Part shown: one piece after another, positions 21,606-30,236 of the stretch | Layout of the letters: every line of letters starts with the position of its first letter | How positions within the stretch are numbered: the stretch's first letter is position 1 | From: Arcobacter defluvii | GTDB lineage: Bacteria > Campylobacterota > Campylobacteria > Campylobacterales > Arcobacteraceae | Assembly (NCBI RefSeq): GCF_013201725.1 | Contig: NZ_CP053835.1 | Coordinates: forward strand, 434,001-498,000 | Length of the DNA: 64,000 nucleotides | Reading direction: 5' to 3' | The notes under the pieces: model-generated | What the model was told of the DNA's origin: nothing | What the model saw: only the letters and a program-made list of their open reading frames with translations | Database searches by the model: none | Program-made: the position numbers and the translations under genes

Positions 21606-22075
21606 TAAATAATTGGTCTATTTAATCTCATAAAATATAAAGATGGTAATGCTAAACCAAAACTAATAGCTCCTAAAATAGAAACTGCTTTTAACCCATT
21701 ATTAATAAAAATATCTATTAATTCAGTTGTAACTCCATGACTATTCATATCAACTAAACTAATCATCGCTGCAAATGCATAAGTTCCAGGAATCATGGGA
21801 ATAATTGAAGCAACAGTATAAACAGGTCTTGGTATTAGATATTTTCTTGACCATCTAAGAGCAACAATTCCTATAAAAGTTGAAGCTAAAAAAGTTGATA
21901 TTTCAATTCCTAAACCTAAGTGTAAAAACATTGTTCTTGCTATATAAGTAATTGCTCCACCAAATGCACAATAAACCAAAGTATGTTTTGGTACATTAAA
22001 AACCATGGCAAAACCAACAGCAGCAACACTTGCAAATATAGATTCAATGAGCATTTTTACTATTATTTCTGTCAT
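21605..22075 (-). CDS. Threonine/serine exporter family, small membrane subunit (ThrE C-terminal half)
   Basis: This 156-aa membrane protein with four or five hydrophobic helices resembles the ThrE_2 (DUF3815) half of ThrE-type amino acid exporters. The IPMIPGTYAFAAM segment near residue 90 is typical. It follows the larger subunit by one base, so the two form a split transporter. The substrate is unproven; threonine and serine export is known for the fused Corynebacterium ThrE. Confidence 0.8.
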   Translation of the reverse strand: MTEIIVKMLIESIFASVAAVGFAMVFNVPKHTLVYCAFGGAITYIARTMFLHLGLGIEISTFLASTFIGIVALRWSRKYLIPRPVYTVASIIPMIPGTYAFAAMISLVDMNSHGVTTELIDIFINNGLKAVSILGAISFGLALPSLYFMRLNRPII

Positions 22076-22076
22076 T

Positions 22077-22850
22077 TTACCAACCTTTCATATTTAAAAT
22101 AGCCATAGCAATGATTATTCCAATTGAAGTTGCAATTGTAAGCAGTACTCCATCCATCCAACGTCCCCAACCCATCATCAAATAACCTTTTAAAGAGTCT
22201 AAAAATGAGTTAACAAAGGCAAATCCAGGAGCAAGCAATAATACACTTGATGCTAGTGCTATATTAGGAGTTGCACTAACTCCACTTATTTGGGAAAGAC
22301 TTGCAATCATAGTTGCTACAAAGGCTGTAACTCCAAAAGTGATAATTAAAACAAATTTTCTTTTTGCTAATTCTTGTCTTACAAACATCGCTGTACTTGA
22401 AGCCAAAAATGTTATAAAAAAAGCACTTGTATCACTACCTTGTAAATATGCAAATGAAGCACAAGCACATCCTACCATAAAAACTACGAGCCATCTATTA
22501 TAATATTTAGGTTTGAAATTTTTCAAAATTTCATCAAGATATTCTACATCATGTTCATATTTTTCTATATCAATTATAATTTTTTGAATTTCACAAACTA
22601 TTGACATATTTATTGGTTTATGATGAACTCTTCTTGTTGTTGTAACTGATTGATTATTATGTAAAGTTGTTAATACGATGGCTGAAGGAATTAATGAAAT
22701 TTCAACAGAATCAACTCCCAAAGCTTTACCTAATCTTTGAGCTCCTTGTTCTATCAAAATAGATTCTGCTCCAAATTCGCTCATTAAAACAGCAGCTTTT
22801 ATGATACCTCTTGTGATAATTGTTTGTTCTTGATAACTTAAGTTGTTCAT
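22077..22850 (-). CDS. Threonine/serine exporter family, large subunit (ThrE N-terminal half)
   Basis: This 257-aa protein matches the ThrE N-terminal (DUF1212) family. It has a soluble N-terminal region of about 110 residues with the TTTRRVHHKPINM motif near residue 70, followed by about five hydrophobic helices, including LLLAPGFAFVNSFLD. It is partnered with the small subunit immediately downstream. Its 5' end faces a divergent small gene across 110 bases. Confidence 0.82.
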   Translation of the reverse strand: MNNLSYQEQTIITRGIIKAAVLMSEFGAESILIEQGAQRLGKALGVDSVEISLIPSAIVLTTLHNNQSVTTTRRVHHKPINMSIVCEIQKIIIDIEKYEHDVEYLDEILKNFKPKYYNRWLVVFMVGCACASFAYLQGSDTSAFFITFLASSTAMFVRQELAKRKFVLIITFGVTAFVATMIASLSQISGVSATPNIALASSVLLLAPGFAFVNSFLDSLKGYLMMGWGRWMDGVLLTIATSIGIIIAMAILNMKGW

Positions 22851-22960
22851 TTTCTCTTTGATGTTTATAAATTTGTTATTATTATAGCTAATTCATATGT
22901 CAAAATTGTGATAATTTAAAAGAGTTTATTGGATATAATCTATACGATAAAGGAAAGATA

Positions 22961-23290
22961 TTGAAAGAACTAACAACATACTATACAAATAAAAATATAC
23001 TTTTTAAAGAGATTAAACAAATTTTTCCAAAAGAATTAGATTCAAGAAAAAAAATAGATATTTATAGTGCAACTACTATTGATTCTAAATTTTATGCTAT
23101 TTTTATAGTAGATTCAAAAAGTAGATTTATTAGAAAAAATGCTGATGATTTAATGGAATTATGTGAGAAATTAGCAACTTTTTTAGGACATAATTTTAAG
23201 AAAAGAGAGTTACTAATAAGTAGTCCACTTTGTTCAAAAGCAAAAGAGTATTTAAAACAAAATGATTGGAGTGTTAGAGTTGATTATTAA
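22961..23290 (+). CDS. Uncharacterised 109-aa protein
   Basis: I do not recognise this protein. TTG at 22961 follows an AGGAAAG ribosome site by about 4 bases, and there is no better ATG. It has no signal peptide or membrane helix. The sequence is mixed alpha/beta with a lysine-rich middle and the C-terminal stretch LISSPLCSKAKEYLKQNDW. It opens a same-strand run of small genes (methyltransferase fragment, HNH nuclease, unknown) set between two core loci, so it may belong to a restriction-type island, but it has no recognisable nuclease motif. Confidence 0.65.
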   Translation: MKELTTYYTNKNILFKEIKQIFPKELDSRKKIDIYSATTIDSKFYAIFIVDSKSRFIRKNADDLMELCEKLATFLGHNFKKRELLISSPLCSKAKEYLKQNDWSVRVDY

Positions 23291-23317
23291 TTAAAATTAG
23301 AATGAGAGGAATAATTT

Positions 23318-23569
23318 ATGAAATATAATGATTTAGATTTAAAAAACTGGCAAGAGTTAGAAATAAACACAGATTCTCTTTGGATAATAAATCAAAGAGA
23401 TAAAAGTGGAAAACATAAAAATGTATATCACGGAAATTTTATTCCTCAAATTCCAAATCAATTAATCAATCGTTGTACAAAAAAAAATGATGTGATACTT
23501 GAACCTTTTATGGGAAGTGGAACTACACTTTTTGAATGTGAAAAATTAAATCGTAAATATATAGGATAA
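23318..23569 (+). pseudogene. Truncated DNA methyltransferase (N-terminal fragment)
   Basis: The 83-residue frame contains TDSLWIINQRDKSGKHKN, YHGNFIPQIPNQLI and the SAM-binding motif I EPFMGSGTTLFECE, typical of permuted (motif I first) amino-methyltransferases of restriction systems. It ends at RKYIG with TAA, where intact relatives continue towards the catalytic DPPY-type motif. No such motif follows in any frame before the HNH gene, which begins two bases later. It reads as a deletion remnant and cannot methylate DNA alone. A split gene with its other half elsewhere is possible but unlikely. Confidence 0.75.
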
Positions 23570-23571
23570 GA

Positions 23572-24270
23572 ATGGAGAAAAATATTGTGTATAAAGATTT
23601 GACATATTCAGAAGCTATTGAAAAAGTTATATTTGATAATGGTGGTTACGCATCATTAAAATATATTTATGAAAATATTGAAAAATACCGTAAAAAAACT
23701 GGATTAACTCCTGATAATACAATTCAAGAAAGAGTTCAAAGAGATAATAGATTCACAAGAATTGCAAAAGGTGTTTATGCTTTGACTGATTTTGTAAATA
23801 CATTAGAAAATAATAATGATAAATATATCGAATTTAGTGAAAATGAAGTTGTTCTAAAACCAATTAAAAAAATAGAAACAGAAAAAACTATTAGTCAAAA
23901 AATTAGAATTGGTCAAAATGATTTTAGACAGGCTTTGTTAAAAAGTTTGAAAAAATGTCCGATTACCCATTTAGATGAAAAAAGATTATTAATTGCAAGT
24001 CATATTAAACCTTGGGTTTATTGTGATAATAATGAGAGACTTGATATAAATAATGGATTTTTACTATCACCTTTATTTGACAAACTTTTTGATAAAAGTG
24101 TTGGTCTTATCACTTTTACATCAGAAAAAGAAATTTTAATATCAAATAAATTGAGTAAAGAGAATATTAAAAGATTAGGTATTAAACATAGACAAATTAT
24201 AAATGATTTACCACTTAATGGTAGAGAAGAGTTTTTAGAATATCATAGAAAATATATTTTTCAAGGCTAA
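23572..24270 (+). CDS. HNH endonuclease, probable restriction enzyme
   Basis: The 232-aa protein has an N-terminal winged-helix-like region (about residues 5-72, ending IAKGVYALTDF) resembling HARE-HTH domains. A C-terminal HNH_2-type nuclease core follows: CPITHLDEKRLLIASHIKPW, then ERLDINNGFLLSPLFDKLFD (about 135-180). The presumed catalytic histidine, asparagine and the following acidic or His position look intact. It directly follows a broken methyltransferase, so it was probably the restriction partner. Without a working methyltransferase it may be silent, weak, or protected by an enzyme elsewhere. Confidence 0.78.
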   Translation: MEKNIVYKDLTYSEAIEKVIFDNGGYASLKYIYENIEKYRKKTGLTPDNTIQERVQRDNRFTRIAKGVYALTDFVNTLENNNDKYIEFSENEVVLKPIKKIETEKTISQKIRIGQNDFRQALLKSLKKCPITHLDEKRLLIASHIKPWVYCDNNERLDINNGFLLSPLFDKLFDKSVGLITFTSEKEILISNKLSKENIKRLGIKHRQIINDLPLNGREEFLEYHRKYIFQG

Positions 24271-24274
24271 GAAA

Positions 24275-24493
24275 ATGAAAACATTTAAGTATTTACTAGA
24301 AGTTGAAATTGCTATTGATGAAAAAAATATTAATGAAAAATACCCAAATTATAAATGGAATTTTGATTCAATAGAACAATTTGCTGATTCATTAGTTCTA
24401 GAGGAAAGTTATGAAGGCGATACTGATATGTCAAAAGATGGTTTAGCGCGATGGGGATATAGTATTACAAAAAAAAGAACTAAAATATTATGA
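24275..24493 (+). CDS. Uncharacterised 72-aa protein
   Basis: This small acidic-then-basic protein (ends SITKKRTKIL) has no recognised domain, signal peptide or membrane segment. It starts four bases after the HNH nuclease stop and is probably in the same transcript. There is no strong ribosome site (GGCTAAGAAA lies before ATG). It could be an accessory or immunity-like partner of the nuclease, but that is only a guess from position. Confidence 0.55.
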   Translation: MKTFKYLLEVEIAIDEKNINEKYPNYKWNFDSIEQFADSLVLEESYEGDTDMSKDGLARWGYSITKKRTKIL

Positions 24494-24526
24494 AACAATA
24501 TTATATAAATTGAGAGGATAACACAA

Positions 24527-24583
24527 ATGAGCACTCCTTATAGAATAGAATATAATAGAAAAAGATTAAAGGTAAAGCATTGA
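24527..24583 (+). CDS. Possible 18-aa leader peptide before coaX
   Basis: A short frame (MSTPYRIEYNRKRLKVKH) begins with ATG, preceded by GAGAGGA at a normal distance. Its TGA stop (24581-24583) overlaps the TTG start of coaX (24580-24582). The arrangement would couple coaX translation to this peptide. It is basic and has no known relatives that I recognise. It could also be the remains of a longer gene. Confidence 0.35.
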   Translation: MSTPYRIEYNRKRLKVKH

Positions 24584-25206
24584 TTTTATGTGATATAGGA
24601 AATACAACTTTCCACTTTTTGATAAATGGAAAACATAAAAAATATTTTTTAGATGAAAAAGTTCCAAAGTTTGATGATAAAATCTATTTTATATCTGTAA
24701 ATGAAAAAGCTACAAAAAAATTACTTAAAAAAAATTCAAAAGCAAAAGATATAAAAGAACTTTTGAAATTTGATACTTCTTATCAAGGTTTAGGAATAGA
24801 TAGGGCGGTTGCTTGTAGTTTTCAAGATAATTGTGTGATTGTTGATGCAGGAAGTGCAATAACAGTTGATATTATAGAAAATGGTCAACATCAGGGTGGA
24901 TTTATAATGTTAGGTTTACAAAGATTTATAAAAACTTATCCAAAAATATCAAAAAAATTAAAGTTTGATTTTGAAAAAAATGTAAATTTAGATAAAATAC
25001 CGCTTCGCACGATTGATGCTATACAATATGCTATGCTAAAATCTATCATTTTACCAATCAAAGAAGTAAGTTTAAATAAAAATATAATATTTACTGGTGG
25101 TGATGGAGAGTTTTTAAGTAAATATTTTGAGAATAGTACATATAAAAAAGATTTAATATTTGAGAATATGAAAAGGATAATTGATGCTAACAATTGCATT
25201 GCCTAA
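24580..25206 (+). CDS. coaX: Type III pantothenate kinase
   Basis: This enzyme phosphorylates pantothenate, the first step of coenzyme A synthesis. The protein has the family's N-terminal DIGNTT phosphate motif (residues 5-10), the Gly-rich GLGIDRAVA segment near 70 and VDAGSAITVDI near 90. At 208 aa it is shorter than the usual 240-260, as in other Campylobacterota. The start is TTG with AAAGGT upstream; no ATG fits the conserved N-terminus. It overlaps hisG by 23 bases. Confidence 0.9.
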   Translation: MILCDIGNTTFHFLINGKHKKYFLDEKVPKFDDKIYFISVNEKATKKLLKKNSKAKDIKELLKFDTSYQGLGIDRAVACSFQDNCVIVDAGSAITVDIIENGQHQGGFIMLGLQRFIKTYPKISKKLKFDFEKNVNLDKIPLRTIDAIQYAMLKSIILPIKEVSLNKNIIFTGGDGEFLSKYFENSTYKKDLIFENMKRIIDANNCIA

Positions 25207-25792
25207 AGGAAGAATTGCTGAGGAGACTCTTGATAAATTTGAAAAAGCTTTTGGTGAAAAGTTTGTTTTTGAAGATAGAAAACTAATACTAAAAAAAACA
25301 GGTTTTACTTTTTTAAATGTAAGAAATCAAGATGTACCAACTTATGTAATGCATGGAGCAGCTGATTTAGGCGTTGTTGGACTTGATGTTTTAGAAGAAA
25401 AAGAGTATGACCTAATCAAACTTTTGGATTTGGAACTTGGAAAGTGTAAAGTTGCTTTTGGACTTAGACGTGGTGAAAAACTAAATTTTGACAAAAGTAA
25501 AATTACAATTGCTACAAAACATGAAAAAATTGCTAAAAAATATTTTGAACAAAAAGCTATGGCAGTTGAGATTATCAAACTTTATGGTTCTATTGAACTT
25601 GCACCTTTAGTTGGACTTTGTGATTGTATTGTTGATATTGTTGAAACTGGTGAAACAATGAAACAAAATGGGCTTGAAGTAGGACCAACAATCATGGAAA
25701 GTAGCGCACATTTAATTGCAAATAAAAACTCATTTTATGCAAAAAAAGATTTAATCTTAGATTTAAAAGAAAGAATAGAAGTACACTTATAA
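25184..25792 (+). CDS. hisG: ATP phosphoribosyltransferase, short form
   Basis: This enzyme catalyses the first step of histidine synthesis, joining ATP and PRPP. The N-terminus MLTIALPKGRIAEE and the PRPP-binding stretch DCIVDIVETGETMKQNGL near residue 150 are diagnostic. The short form (202 aa) lacks the regulatory C-terminal domain and normally needs HisZ, which is not in this window. I chose ATG at 25184, seven bases after AAAGGA; a TTG just before it at 25181 is less likely. It lies inside the 3' end of coaX and its stop overlaps the next start. Confidence 0.93.
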   Translation: MLTIALPKGRIAEETLDKFEKAFGEKFVFEDRKLILKKTGFTFLNVRNQDVPTYVMHGAADLGVVGLDVLEEKEYDLIKLLDLELGKCKVAFGLRRGEKLNFDKSKITIATKHEKIAKKYFEQKAMAVEIIKLYGSIELAPLVGLCDCIVDIVETGETMKQNGLEVGPTIMESSAHLIANKNSFYAKKDLILDLKERIEVHL

Positions 25793-26487
25793 TGGGATTG
25801 GATTTATACGCAAAAATTGAACCTTTTTTAGATTTTGAAGAAGAGGTTTATACTTTACACAAAGAGTTTTTACGATTTGTGATGACTAATGATTTAGACA
25901 ATATTATTGATATTGGTTGTGGTCAAGGATATTTCCTAGAAAACCTAAGAGTAAATAAAAAAAAGTATTTTGGAATTGATTTAAGTGTTGAGCAAATCAA
26001 AGTTTGCCAATCTAAAGGCTTAAATGCACAAGCAGTTGCTTTAAAAGATGTAAAAGAAAAATTTGATTGTGCAACAGCTATATTTGATGTCTTAAATTAT
26101 ATTCCAAAAGAAGAGTTGAAAACTTTTTTAAAAGAAACAAATGAAGTTTTAAATCAAGGTGCTTATTTTATCTTTGATGTAAATTCATATTTTGGTTTTG
26201 ATGAGGTTGCTCAAGGAACTATAACTATTGACTTTGAAGATAAATTTATTGCAATTGATGCAAATTTTGAAGATGAAAAACTTCAAACTGATATTACACT
26301 TTTTGAAGAACAAGAAAATGGACTTTTTACAAAAGAACAAGATTCAATAATCCAAGAATATCACTCTAAAGAATTATTAACAAATGTTCTTGAAGAAATT
26401 GATTTTGAAGTAGTAGAGATAAAAGAGTTCAATCTTCACACAGATGAAATCGCTGATAAATTGATTTTTATTTGTAGAAAAAAGTAA
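25792..26487 (+). CDS. Class I SAM-dependent methyltransferase
   Basis: This 231-aa soluble protein has the SAM-binding motif IIDIGCGQGYFLENL near residue 40, the acidic end of strand 2 (YFGIDLS), and FDVLNYI after motif II. The target is unknown. Its start overlaps the hisG stop by one base, so coaX, hisG and this gene form one operon. Family members act on many small molecules, so no specific role is claimed. Confidence 0.85.
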   Translation: MGLDLYAKIEPFLDFEEEVYTLHKEFLRFVMTNDLDNIIDIGCGQGYFLENLRVNKKKYFGIDLSVEQIKVCQSKGLNAQAVALKDVKEKFDCATAIFDVLNYIPKEELKTFLKETNEVLNQGAYFIFDVNSYFGFDEVAQGTITIDFEDKFIAIDANFEDEKLQTDITLFEEQENGLFTKEQDSIIQEYHSKELLTNVLEEIDFEVVEIKEFNLHTDEIADKLIFICRKK

Positions 26488-26512
26488 TTTAATATAAATT
26501 TTTGACAAAAAT

Positions 26513-26541
26513 AGAGTTATAAAAAAATCTTTTATAACTCT
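26513..26541 (-). terminator. Hairpin terminator between convergent genes
   Basis: A 12-bp perfect stem (26513-26524 with 26530-26541, five-base loop) is followed on the minus strand by ATTTTTGTC. It overlaps the stop of the CBS-GGDEF gene and can end that transcript; it may also stop the coaX operon coming from the other side. Confidence 0.6.
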
Positions 26542-27878
26542 TATCCTATTTCGACTCTATTTCTACCTGCATTTTTGGCTTTATATAAAGCAGTGTCAAC
26601 TCTTTTAAATAAAGTATCTTTATCCTCATTTTTTTGGAATTGTGTAACACCAATAGAACAAGTTATATGTTTAACTTCATCAAATTTGTGTTTTTCAATT
26701 GTTGCTCTTAATTTTTGTGCAACCAAAAAAGCTTGTTCAACATTTGTTTGTGGAAGCATAAGTATAAACTCTTCTCCTCCCCAACGAGCAACAATATCTG
26801 TATCTCTTGAACAAATTGTCAATATTTTACTAACTTCTTGTAAAATATTATCTCCAACTAAATGACCATAATAATCATTTACATTTTTAAAGTAATCAAT
26901 ATCCACAAGTAATAATGACAAATATTCTTCTTTATATCTATTTGCTTTTGAAATTTCATACTCTAAAAAAGTATTAAATTTTCTTCTATTATAAAGTTTT
27001 GTTAAAAAATCAAATGAAGCTTTTTCTTCTAACATTGAAGCTTTTGAAAGTAATTCTTCATTCATTTTAGAAATTCTATTACCTTCTTCTTTTATAAAAT
27101 CTATCCATTTATTATAAATTATTCTCAATAACTCTTTTTGAGTTAAAATACCTGTTATCTCTTCTTCCTCATTTGTAACAACAATTCTTTTAAAATGTTT
27201 ATCTCTAATAAAATCAATTGCTTCTGCAATTGTAGAATTTTCACTTAATGTATAAACAGGTTTACTCATATATAAATTTATAGGTTTATGTAAATTAGAG
27301 TTTTTATGAATCAAATTTATAAAATCTTTAGTAGTAAAAATTCCAATAGGTTTATGGTCATCATCAATTATGATAATAGAATCACTATTATTATCTTTCA
27401 TCATTTTTATTGCTTGAATTGTTGATGTATTCTCATAGGTTGTTGTTGCTTTGTATTGTAAAATCAAAGTTGCAATAGTCTGTTTTTTCATCAAAATTTT
27501 AGGGTCGATATTATTTATAATATCAGTGTATGATAGTATTCCAATTAACTCATCATTTTCAACTATAACCATATATTTATCAGTTGTTTCAACTTCATTT
27601 AAAACATTTAAAATATTTAAATCTTTTTTTAAAATTTTTGCTTTTGTAAGTTTTAAGTCTTTTAATAAAATTTCTTCATCAATATTATCAAGTTTATAAT
27701 TTATTAAATCAGAAATAGTAAGTAAATAAAAGTTTTTATGGTTAACAGGAGTATTTTCAATAACAACTATATTTCTAAGATTTGAAGAAGCCATTTTATT
27801 TATGGCTTCTTTGAGAGGTTTTGTTATTTCTATTGATAAAATAGATTTAACAGCAATTTCTTCAATAGTTGGCATCAT
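26541..27878 (-). CDS. Diguanylate cyclase with four CBS domains
   Basis: The protein probably makes cyclic di-GMP. The N-terminal two thirds (about residues 1-265) hold four CBS repeats, seen as recurring ELIGILSYTDI, KPIGIFTTKDF and EITGILTQKEL elements, which usually bind adenine nucleotides. A linker helix leads to a GGDEF domain with an intact WGGEEF active site near residue 385. The inhibitory RxxD site (RDTD) lies exactly five residues before it. There is no membrane segment. It follows trpS by 11 bases on the same strand. Nucleotide control of the cyclase is an inference. Confidence 0.88.
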   Translation of the reverse strand: MMPTIEEIAVKSILSIEITKPLKEAINKMASSNLRNIVVIENTPVNHKNFYLLTISDLINYKLDNIDEEILLKDLKLTKAKILKKDLNILNVLNEVETTDKYMVIVENDELIGILSYTDIINNIDPKILMKKQTIATLILQYKATTTYENTSTIQAIKMMKDNNSDSIIIIDDDHKPIGIFTTKDFINLIHKNSNLHKPINLYMSKPVYTLSENSTIAEAIDFIRDKHFKRIVVTNEEEEITGILTQKELLRIIYNKWIDFIKEEGNRISKMNEELLSKASMLEEKASFDFLTKLYNRRKFNTFLEYEISKANRYKEEYLSLLLVDIDYFKNVNDYYGHLVGDNILQEVSKILTICSRDTDIVARWGGEEFILMLPQTNVEQAFLVAQKLRATIEKHKFDEVKHITCSIGVTQFQKNEDKDTLFKRVDTALYKAKNAGRNRVEIG

Positions 27879-27889
27879 AGCTGCAACTT

Positions 27890-28855
27890 TTAGATTAAAC
27901 CAACTGCATCTCTAATAATTTCCATTTTAGCAGATGCAATTTTTTTAGCTTTACTTGCTCCAAAATCTAGTATTTCTCTAACTTCTTTTTTATTGTTTAA
28001 GTAATATTCTCTTTTTTCTTCATAAGGTGCGAAATATTCATTTATTTTTTCAAGTAATGTCATTTTAAAATGTCCATAACCTTCCCCAGGTGTTGCATAT
28101 CTTTGTCTTAAACTTGCTAATTCATCTTCATTCATAAACAGTTTAGATAAAGCGTAAATATTGCAGTTTTCCCACTCTTTTGGTTCATCAAGTTCTTTTG
28201 AGTCAGTTACTATTCCCATAACTTGTTTTTTTCTTTGTTTTGGTGTAGTAAACATATCAATTGTGTTGTTGTATGATTTAGACATTTTAGCTCCATCAGT
28301 TCCAGGAACTGTTGCAACAATTTCATCAACTCTAGCTTCAGGTAAGATAAAAATTTCTTTTCCATAAGCGTGATTAAATGAAGTTGCAATATCTCTTGTC
28401 ATTTCAACGTGTTGAATTTGGTCTTTCCCAACTGGTACAATATTTGAATCAAATAGTAAAATATCAGCAGCCATTAGAACTGGATATGAAAATAATCCAT
28501 GATTTGCTTGAATCCCTCTCGCTGTTTTATCTTTATATGAGTGAGCTCGTTCTAATAATCCCATTGAAGTATGATTTGAAAGTATCCAATATAGTTCTAA
28601 AACCTCTTTTACATCGTGTTGAATCCAGAATGTTGATTTTTCTGGGTCCATTCCTAAAGCTAAAAAGTTAATAGCTGCTTCATAAGAGTTTTTCTCTAAA
28701 GCCTCTTTTTCTTTTACCGATGTTAAAGCATGGTATGATGCTAAAAATGCAAAAAGTTCACCTTCATTTTGTGACTCTATCATCTTTTTTATCATACCAA
28801 AGTAGTTTCCTATATGTATTGTTCCTGATGGTTGAATACCTGATAAAATTCTCAA
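27890..28855 (-). CDS. trpS: Tryptophanyl-tRNA synthetase
   Basis: This class I synthetase charges tRNA-Trp. The HIGH-type motif appears as IHIGNYFGM near residue 14 and the KMSKS loop as GAKMSKSYNN near 194. The 321-aa length is standard for bacteria. It is upstream of, and probably co-transcribed with, the CBS-GGDEF gene. Confidence 0.95.
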   Translation of the reverse strand: MRILSGIQPSGTIHIGNYFGMIKKMIESQNEGELFAFLASYHALTSVKEKEALEKNSYEAAINFLALGMDPEKSTFWIQHDVKEVLELYWILSNHTSMGLLERAHSYKDKTARGIQANHGLFSYPVLMAADILLFDSNIVPVGKDQIQHVEMTRDIATSFNHAYGKEIFILPEARVDEIVATVPGTDGAKMSKSYNNTIDMFTTPKQRKKQVMGIVTDSKELDEPKEWENCNIYALSKLFMNEDELASLRQRYATPGEGYGHFKMTLLEKINEYFAPYEEKREYYLNNKKEVREILDFGASKAKKIASAKMEIIRDAVGLI

Positions 28856-28992
28856 ATCATAATCCTTCTTTTTTTGTTTTGATTATATCAAAAGTTACTA
28901 AAATTAATTTTTATGAGTTGTTTATTTTGGGGAATAAATATAGCATATTCATTGTAATATAACAAAAAAATTATAGAATTATTGGAAATAAA

Positions 28993-29955
28993 ATGGAAAA
29001 TTGTAAATTTGGTCTAAATGACCATAAACCTTTTTTTAAAGAAGAGAGTCATCACCATCACCATGATGAAGAAAATTGTTCACATCATCATGAACACGAA
29101 CATGGACATTCACACGACCATAGAGGAACAGATAAAAAAGTTTTAAAATGGGCTTTGAGTATTACTTTGCTTACAATGTTTTTAGAGTTTTTTTATGGAT
29201 TTTTATCAAATTCATTAGCTTTGATTTCAGATGCAATTCATATGTTTACTCACTCATTTGCTTTAATTATTTCATTAATAGCAATAATACTTGCAAGTAA
29301 AAAAGCACCACTATCTAAAACTTTTGGTTTTTATAGAACAGAAGTATTAGCTGCTTTTATAAATGGAATAACAATAGTTTTATCAATTATTTGGATTTTA
29401 TATGAAGCTGTTGAAAGATTCTTGAATCCTCAAACAATAGATATTAAAACAGCAATGATAGTAGCTATTATCGGACTTGTTATAAATATTATAACTGGTG
29501 TTATTTTGATGCAAGGTGACAAAAATAATATCAATTTAAAATCAGCTTTTGTTCATATGTTAAGTGATGCTTTATCTTCTGTTGCAATTATTATTGGATA
29601 TATTATTATTTATTTTACATCTTGGTATTTTATAGATGTTATTTTAGCTGTTATTGTAGCAATTGTTATTGGGAAATGGGCAATTGATATTTTGAAAAAT
29701 TCAACAAATACTTTACTTGAAAGTTCACCTTTAGATATAACAATAGTTAAAGAGTTCATAGAAAGAAATGAAAAAGTGATTGAACTTCATGATATTCATA
29801 TTTGGGAAATCACACAAGATATGTATAATATGACAGCTCATGTAAAAATAGATAAAAAAGATTTAGAAGAATATGAAAATATTTTACATGAAATAAATCA
29901 TGATTTAAAAGAGAAGTTTAAAATAGTTCATACGACTTTTCAGTTTGAGTGGTAA
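28993..29955 (+). CDS. Cation diffusion facilitator (zinc/cobalt/cadmium efflux)
   Basis: This inner-membrane proton-coupled metal exporter of the CDF/CzcD type is 320 aa. It has a His-rich N-terminal tail (residues 17-44), six hydrophobic helices with the metal-site pairs in SDAIHMFTHSF near 77 and HMLSDALSS near 187, and a C-terminal cytoplasmic domain from about 255. Zn is the most likely substrate but cannot be fixed from sequence. The last 60 codons plus the downstream region are exactly duplicated in tandem, as described for 29774-30251. Confidence 0.9.
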   Translation: MENCKFGLNDHKPFFKEESHHHHHDEENCSHHHEHEHGHSHDHRGTDKKVLKWALSITLLTMFLEFFYGFLSNSLALISDAIHMFTHSFALIISLIAIILASKKAPLSKTFGFYRTEVLAAFINGITIVLSIIWILYEAVERFLNPQTIDIKTAMIVAIIGLVINIITGVILMQGDKNNINLKSAFVHMLSDALSSVAIIIGYIIIYFTSWYFIDVILAVIVAIVIGKWAIDILKNSTNTLLESSPLDITIVKEFIERNEKVIELHDIHIWEITQDMYNMTAHVKIDKKDLEEYENILHEINHDLKEKFKIVHTTFQFEW

Positions 29956-30013
29956 TAAAATAGTAAAAGATAGTTCTAATCTCTTTATGATAAAATTGCA
30001 AAAAATTTTATAA

Positions 30014-30193
30014 GTGATTGAACTTCATGATATTCATATTTGGGAAATCACACAAGATATGTATAATATGACAGCTCATGTAAAAATAGATAAAAAAGAT
30101 TTAGAAGAATATGAAAATATTTTACATGAAATAAATCATGATTTAAAAGAGAAGTTTAAAATAGTTCATACGACTTTTCAGTTTGAGTGGTAA
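30014..30193 (+). pseudogene. Duplicated 3' fragment of the CDF gene
   Basis: The second repeat unit contains the final 60 codons (59 residues and stop) of the upstream cation exporter, from VIELHDIH to the end. A GTG opens it in frame, but no ribosome site precedes it, so expression is unlikely. It fills the otherwise gene-free stretch 29956-30264. Confidence 0.85.
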
Positions 30194-30221
30194 TAAAATA
30201 GTAAAAGATAGTTCTAATCTC

Positions 30222-30236
30222 TTTATGATAAAATTG
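30222..30236 (+). promoter_or_regulatory. Probable promoter -10 region of the 68-aa gene
   Basis: CTTTATGATAAAATTGC is similar to the region before rpsO (TTTATAAAATTGCG), as expected for epsilonproteobacterial sigma-70 promoters, which rely mainly on the -10 box. An identical copy at about 29984-29998 exists in the first repeat unit, so there may be two start sites 238 bases apart. Confidence 0.45.

Noticed and set aside
26503-26510. TTGACAAAA as a -35 box or half Crp/Fnr site
   Set aside because: There is no matching second half or -10 box, and it lies between two convergent gene ends.
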